Shown here piece after piece: positions 59,974 to 64,000 of a stretch of 64,000 nt of DNA; within the stretch, counting starts at the first letter, position 1; the number at the start of each line of letters is the position of its first letter. The DNA comes from MVRE01 sp015660965. Lineage in GTDB: Archaea; Halobacteriota; Methanomicrobia; Methanomicrobiales; Methanospirillaceae. The stretch is from the NCBI GenBank assembly GCA_050015095.1, contig JBEKCC010000001.1, forward strand, positions 1 through 64,000, in the 5' to 3' direction. The translations under genes and the position numbers were made by a program. Under the pieces are notes generated by a model. It did not search any database. It worked only from the letters and a program-made list of their open reading frames with translations, and had not been told where the DNA came from.

Positions 59974-60426
59974 TTAACCACCTCAATAAAATAGTCTTAA
60001 AAGGGTATGACAATATATATTAGTTTGTTGCTTATTTTACTATATATATCATTTGAAATCTTTAACCAAAGAATATAGTCTAATAATAGAATTAACTTGA
60101 TTTCTGAAACATATTCAAATAAAATATCACAATTTTTAATATTTATGTCTTATTAATATTGTGAAAATTTAATATTTATTTTGAGTGCACAAAGCTATTT
60201 TGTAAAGTATGAATTAATTAAAAAGCTTGCATTATTGTCTCTGTTGAACTTCCTATTTCAGAAGAAAGAAAATAGTATAATATTAGCCAAAAAATCTGAG
60301 GTATAGCGTCTCCTTACCATTTTGTGCACACATTATGGTAAGGAGACACCGTACCTTTGATCTTTCGGTCAGTTGATATCTTTTTTTTAATTAGGTTTTC
60401 AACGGAGCCGTATTATTTCTCCCTCT
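59974..60426. other. AT-rich intergenic region between pilin and histidine kinase genes
   Basis: This 450-base stretch is very AT-rich. It holds the pilin promoter on the minus strand (TAATATATATTG, about 60011-60026, roughly 40-55 bp before the ATG), a large hairpin (60300-60355) and a T run at 60380-60387. No credible small gene was seen on either strand. Confidence 0.5.
60300..60355 (-). terminator. Large hairpin downstream of the histidine kinase gene
   Basis: Two 21-base arms (60300-60320 and 60335-60355) are complementary at 18 of 21 positions, with a perfect 13-bp core (GTCTCCTTACCAT). The 14-base loop contains the palindrome TGTGCACA. On the minus strand it lies about 70 bp after the kinase stop and is followed five bases later by six T residues (60288-60293), like an intrinsic terminator. 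The stem is unusually long and GC-rich for its surroundings, so a small mobile inverted-repeat or protein-binding element is an alternative. Confidence 0.5.
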
Positions 60427-61872
60427 TTAATTTGTAAATCTGAAAAATTCTAGTGGAATACTGATTTTAAACCGAGCTCCATGATTAAATTCACCAGTTT
60501 CTTTTATTGAAAGTCCTGTGATGCTTAAAATCTCAGTAACGAGAAACAACCCATATCCGGTATTACGGTAATATTCCCGTTTGAAAATTTTCTCTTTTAC
60601 ATTGGGGGGAATACCAATACCATTATCTTCGCAGATAAGGATACCTCCAGAATCGTTGTGCTCAAAGTAAAATTTGATCTTCGTAACCTTTTCACCGTGA
60701 CGAAGTGTATTTTCAACAAGGTTATAGAAAACTTTTTCGAGCAACATATCGGCATAAATTTCAAGATTATCAACATCAACATCTAGCGCAACACTACCAA
60801 GGTGGAGGTCTGAAATGGCATTATCTATACTTAACTGTACATTTTGCCACATTGGAGCGTTAGTGCCAATATTTTGGTAATCGCGAGTGAAACGGATCTG
60901 CTTCTGGATTAGCTCGGTGATTTTTTCAATTTTATCGAGATGATCGCGCAATATAGGTTCATTAACAATTTCCTGAGCAAGAGAAAGGTACATAATCAGA
61001 GCTGTAATCTGATTGAGGATGTCGTGACGTGTGATGCTTGAGAGAGTGTTTAGCTTTCTATTGGCAAGCTGAATTGCTTCTTCAAACCGTTTCCGTTCTT
61101 GAATTTCAGCTTTGAGCACTTCGTTTGCCCTCAGGAGTTCTTCTGTACGCTCTTTGACTCGAATTTCGAGTTCTTCTTTCGCTTTTTGAATTACCTTTTC
61201 TGCAAGTTTTCTTTCAGTAATATCTATCGCTGAACATACCGCAATATAATTTGGAACAATTGTCGTTGTCACAAGAAACTGACGTTCCCCCCCCTCACTG
61301 GTATGAAAAATAAGCTCTACTTCTCCTGTGATTGCTGCCTTTCTGACGTTAAAGATAAACCTGTCTTGATTGATTGAATTAGGGAGTATAACCGATAGAT
61401 CCCGAGCGATAAGGTCATCCCTCTCATATTTTAGCATTTGGGCACATTTTTCATTAATTTCTTTTATTTGCAACGTTTTACAATCAAACGTAAAAATGCC
61501 TGCTTGAGAATTTTCAAAGATCCTTTGATATTTCCGTTCTTCGGCTCGAAGACTTTCAGCAAATGAAGATGTAACAACACCAAACGTAACAAAGATGACA
61601 AACCACGCTGTGGATACAGCAATCAGTTTGGGATCAGAAAACCCATAATAATAAACAAGGGAGATGTATATGATGCTCAGTAAAAGGGAGAACATGACTC
61701 CTCTATGAGGATAAAAATAGACAAAGAGGATTATTGGTAGGAAATACAGGAAGGGGAAAACATCAACAATACCCCGGATTAAGGAAAAAATTGTCAAATA
61801 AATTGCGCATATGCTAGTAAGTATAATTAAACCATTCCAGAAGACTTGGCGATGCTGGGTTTTAATCCTCAT
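60427..61872 (-). CDS. Membrane PAS-domain histidine kinase
   Basis: This 481-residue sensor kinase starts with an N-terminal membrane region of four to five helices (about 10-105), followed by a PAS domain (about 115-230), a coiled-coil linker (KAKEELEIRVKERTEELLRA) and a kinase core. The H-box is SSITRHDILNQITAL with the phospho-His; the N-box is NLVENTLRHGEKV; ATP-binding G boxes are CEDNGIGIPP and TGYGLFLVTEI. Such kinases with an HDxxN H-box are common in Methanomicrobiales. Its ATG overlaps the stop of the upstream sensor gene (ATGA). No response regulator is adjacent. Confidence 0.92.
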   Translation of the reverse strand: MRIKTQHRQVFWNGLIILTSICAIYLTIFSLIRGIVDVFPFLYFLPIILFVYFYPHRGVMFSLLLSIIYISLVYYYGFSDPKLIAVSTAWFVIFVTFGVVTSSFAESLRAEERKYQRIFENSQAGIFTFDCKTLQIKEINEKCAQMLKYERDDLIARDLSVILPNSINQDRFIFNVRKAAITGEVELIFHTSEGGERQFLVTTTIVPNYIAVCSAIDITERKLAEKVIQKAKEELEIRVKERTEELLRANEVLKAEIQERKRFEEAIQLANRKLNTLSSITRHDILNQITALIMYLSLAQEIVNEPILRDHLDKIEKITELIQKQIRFTRDYQNIGTNAPMWQNVQLSIDNAISDLHLGSVALDVDVDNLEIYADMLLEKVFYNLVENTLRHGEKVTKIKFYFEHNDSGGILICEDNGIGIPPNVKEKIFKREYYRNTGYGLFLVTEILSITGLSIKETGEFNHGARFKISIPLEFFRFTN

Positions 61873-62720
61873 CGCCAATTTTCCTCCGATCTACTAAAGT
61901 TATTTTTTCTTGGTATAAACTGGTTCTCGAACTTCCGATATTCGAAAATCTCAGCTTTGAGTTTTTCATTGGCGTTCTGTAGATGAACCGTCCTTTCTCT
62001 TACTTGACGTTCAATATCATCTAATGTATGACGTATTTCATCTTCGGAGATTTTCTGCTTGTTAATGTCAATGGTAGAACAGAAAACCATATTGTTTGTG
62101 ATGAGAATAGCGGATACCAAACAAATGTGGGGTTTTCCGTCTTTTGAAATGAATAAAACTTCGTTCTTGCAAGGCGTTTTGCCTTCTTTGATACACGATA
62201 TAAACTGATCTCGTTCAATCTCACTCATCCAGATCTTTGACAATTCTTTTCCAATTAGATCTTCGCGATTATAATTTAGCATCCGAGCGCATGAAGGGTT
62301 AGCATCGTGTAGCAGTAATGTATCTATGTTAAAACAGAATATTCCATCTTGAGTATTTTCAAAGAGATTTTTTATTTTCCTCTCCTCATTATGCAACTGA
62401 TTTGCATAAGAGGATGCAATAATACCGATAACAATAAAGATTGCAAACCATGCTGTCGAAATAGCAATTTGAATCGAGTTAGGCGAACCAAAAAAATAGA
62501 CAAGAGCAACATATACAATGCTTATTCCAAGTGAATACATCGCGCCATATCTAGAATAAAAATAAACGGCAAAAATAATAGCGAAGATATATAAAAATGG
62601 GAATACTTCAAAGATGCCGCGGGTAAGGGAAAAAATCGATAAGATAATTGCCCCGACAGTGGTAATGATAACAATAAATAACTGAATTAGATTTGATATA
62701 ACATCACTGCGGATTTTCAT
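61869..62720 (-). CDS. Membrane PAS sensor protein lacking the kinase core
   Basis: This 283-residue protein is clearly paralogous to the N-terminal half of the kinase that follows. Shared blocks include IFSLTRGIFEVFPFLY (kinase: IFSLIRGIVDVFPFLY), AISTAWFAIFI (kinase: AVSTAWFVIFV), the PAS pair ARMLNYNREDLIGKELS (kinase: AQMLKYERDDLIARDLS), and the linker ERTVHLQNANEKLKAEI. It stops exactly where the kinase H-box region would begin and has a short unrelated tail (FIPRKNNFSRSEENWR). It may modulate or dimerise with the kinase. The ATGA overlap couples their translation. Confidence 0.85.
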   Translation of the reverse strand: MKIRSDVISNLIQLFIVIITTVGAIILSIFSLTRGIFEVFPFLYIFAIIFAVYFYSRYGAMYSLGISIVYVALVYFFGSPNSIQIAISTAWFAIFIVIGIIASSYANQLHNEERKIKNLFENTQDGIFCFNIDTLLLHDANPSCARMLNYNREDLIGKELSKIWMSEIERDQFISCIKEGKTPCKNEVLFISKDGKPHICLVSAILITNNMVFCSTIDINKQKISEDEIRHTLDDIERQVRERTVHLQNANEKLKAEIFEYRKFENQFIPRKNNFSRSEENWR

Positions 62721-62902
62721 TTGCTTCCTCTTAATGGATTTCTAGTGTTTATAAAAATCTCGACCTTATTTGTTATTTTAGTATGATGGTTGATTAAAGC
62801 TACTAATTTTGTTTAATAATACCATACAACTTCTTCATACAAATACACTAAAAAATCCCTCATTTTACCGATAATAACAGTTTTTGGAAAATAAATCCAC
62901 TT

Positions 62903-63496
62903 TTATTCTTTGCTGCTAACAAATTTATTTAATTCATCAAGGTGGTTGATATTCGTGAATGTCTTAAGCAATTGATCGTATTTTCGTAAATCCTCAACAG
63001 GGACGTATTTTACTTTTAAATTTTTTATCATATCACGTAGAGATTTTGATTCGTCTTTATTGAGATATGAAATCAGAGCAGAACGGCGATAGACAGCGTG
63101 GAGGGGTTCGTACATATCCTTGTTCCAACAAGGGACAATTGCGTCATATTCTCCTATGTTATCAAAAAGATATGATACCACTTCTTGATTGATGCAGGGC
63201 ATATCACATGCAACAGCGAACACAAAATCTCCCTTAGCAGCTTGGATACCTGCATGAAGACCCCCAATAGGTCCAGCACCTTTTTTGATATCAGTGATGC
63301 AAATGACACCAGAAAGGTTTGAAAACCTTTTACATTGCGTTGGATCTCGGGCAACTAAAATGATTTCATCAGTGACATTCTTGAGACTAGATGAAAGGTG
63401 TTCGATGAATGTCTTGCCTTCATACAAAAAAAAGTATTTTTCATTTCCTTGTGCACGTTTTGCTTCTCCACCAACAAGCACTAATGCAGATCTCAT
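62903..63496 (-). CDS. mobA: MobA-like molybdenum cofactor guanylyltransferase
   Basis: This 197-residue nucleotidyltransferase is of the MobA family, which adds GMP to the molybdopterin or tungstopterin cofactor. The N-terminal nucleotide motif is ALVLVGGEAKRAQGNEKYFF, a variant of LAGGxSxRMGxxK. The Asp motifs ITDIKKGAGPIGGLHAGI and FAVACDMPCINQEVV are typical. Methanogens need such cofactors for formylmethanofuran and formate dehydrogenases. The methyltransferase gene lies 52 bp upstream on the same strand. Confidence 0.88.
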   Translation of the reverse strand: MRSALVLVGGEAKRAQGNEKYFFLYEGKTFIEHLSSSLKNVTDEIILVARDPTQCKRFSNLSGVICITDIKKGAGPIGGLHAGIQAAKGDFVFAVACDMPCINQEVVSYLFDNIGEYDAIVPCWNKDMYEPLHAVYRRSALISYLNKDESKSLRDMIKNLKVKYVPVEDLRKYDQLLKTFTNINHLDELNKFVSSKE

Positions 63497-63548
63497 TACA
63501 GCTCTCGTAATTGAAAGATATTCCTTAAAATCTTTGTTATACGTCTGG

Positions 63549-64000
63549 TTAAGATTTCCCTTTCCGATTCAATCGGTGTATTTCTTGTTGTTCCATCGCA
63601 AGCAAAGTCTTTTTAATCTCAATTGAGAATGAGAATCCCCCAATATTGTGTGCTCCAATTATCCTATGGCAAGGTATAATAATTGGAGTAGGATTGCGAG
63701 ACATTGCTTGACCCACGACACGTGGAGACGTTTGGACTTGTCGTGCGATTTCTCCATAGGTTGTAGTTGCTCCATAGGGTATCTCGCGTACTCGTTGGAA
63801 AATTTTACTGTACATAGAATCAGTCGAGGTCGCAATACTGTTTAATGGTGTAAGATCTACGTAGTGCCCAAAGCAGTATTTTTGAATTAATAAGGGTACT
63901 TGACCTAAAACGCCGATAGTTGAAAATTTTAAGTGAAATACTGTATCATCACTCCAATTAACATTCACAAACCAAAGCCCAAAATGGCAGGATCCGCTCA
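63549..64000 (-). CDS. ogt: O6-alkylguanine-DNA alkyltransferase (5' end beyond the window)
   Basis: This DNA repair enzyme transfers alkyl groups from O6-alkylguanine to its own cysteine. The C-terminal domain shows REIPYGATTTYGEIARQVQ, SPRVVGQAMSRNPTP and the reactive Cys in IIPCHRIIG, then GGFSFSIEIKKTLLAME. The frame stays open to the window edge as SGSCHFGLWFVNVNWSD, and this upstream part fits the family, so the real start is outside and a GTG at 63966-63968 is not the start. About 150 residues are present. Confidence 0.9.
   Translation of the reverse strand, partial: SGSCHFGLWFVNVNWSDDTVFHLKFSTIGVLGQVPLLIQKYCFGHYVDLTPLNSIATSTDSMYSKIFQRVREIPYGATTTYGEIARQVQTSPRVVGQAMSRNPTPIIIPCHRIIGAHNIGGFSFSIEIKKTLLAMEQQEIHRLNRKGKS

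Noticed and set aside
1..64000. CRISPR arrays, insertion sequences, integrase or prophage genes
   Set aside because: No regularly spaced repeats, transposase or integrase motifs, or phage structural genes were found on either strand.

Overview
The window is a 64 kb piece of a euryarchaeal, almost certainly methanogen, chromosome, most consistent with the order Methanomicrobiales. The archaeal markers are TATA-binding protein, transcription factor S, an XPF-type Hef helicase-nuclease, an archaeal-type glycyl-tRNA synthetase, archaeosortase A, a geranylgeranyl reductase, an archaeal type IV pilin and an intron-containing tRNA-Trp. A bifunctional formaldehyde-activating enzyme/hexulose-phosphate synthase, two cobalt/nickel ECF transporters, a ferredoxin:thioredoxin reductase-rubredoxin fusion and bacterial-type DNA gyrase fit a methanogen of the Methanomicrobia. 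Most genes are fairly AT-rich. Three blocks look clearly richer in GC: about 2.0-6.0 kb, 21.6-24.4 kb, and the inside of one ABC permease gene at 32.3-33.0 kb.

Layout. 0-7.3 kb: the 5' end of a winged-helix regulator, tbp, a rubrerythrin-like protein, a HEAT-repeat protein, a kinase-less HTH/multi-PAS regulator, a gene-poor stretch with frame-disrupted zinc-ribbon remnants, and TFS. 7.4-18.7 kb: archaeosortase A convergent with a CDP-alcohol phosphatidyltransferase, a riboflavin-pathway reductase, signal peptide peptidase, pth2-truD, an MsrA homologue lacking its catalytic cysteine, HNH and THEP1-type proteins, a receiver/coiled-coil protein, a hexapeptide acyltransferase, small membrane proteins and an archaeal-lipid reductase. 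18.7-24.7 kb: two back-to-back ECF metal uptake operons. 24.9-29.5 kb: gyrB-gyrA. 29.6-42 kb: small metabolic genes, an ABC-2 exporter, Hef, GlyRS, an HTH protein and Fae-Hps. 42-50 kb: tRNA-Trp whose intron is a box C/D guide RNA, a purine-nucleoside salvage pair, tRNA-Ala, a tandem duplication of a DUF47-Pit phosphate transport pair, endonuclease III and tRNA-Pro. 50-59.5 kb: UMP kinase, a radical SAM protein, a Mut7-C protein, carbonic anhydrase, a thiol-redox cluster, ferritin-like protein and carAB. 59.5-64 kb: a frameshifted pilin gene, a large hairpin, a tandem-duplicated membrane sensor pair with one kinase-less member, mobA and the 3' part of an O6-methylguanine-DNA methyltransferase.

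Genes are tightly packed. Many neighbours overlap by ATGA or TAATG, and several convergent pairs overlap at their ends. Some starts have strong GGAGG/GGTGA-type Shine-Dalgarno sites. Others have a TATA box 22-30 bp upstream of the ATG and no such site, which suggests leaderless mRNAs. I saw no insertion sequence, prophage or CRISPR array. The best-supported special element is the tRNA-Trp intron, whose two guides pair so as to direct 2'-O-methylation of positions 34 and 39. The most unusual protein-level signs are the MsrA Cys-to-Tyr change, the composition break inside the ABC permease gene, the frame-broken pilin and zinc-ribbon genes, and the kinase-less sensor duplicate.
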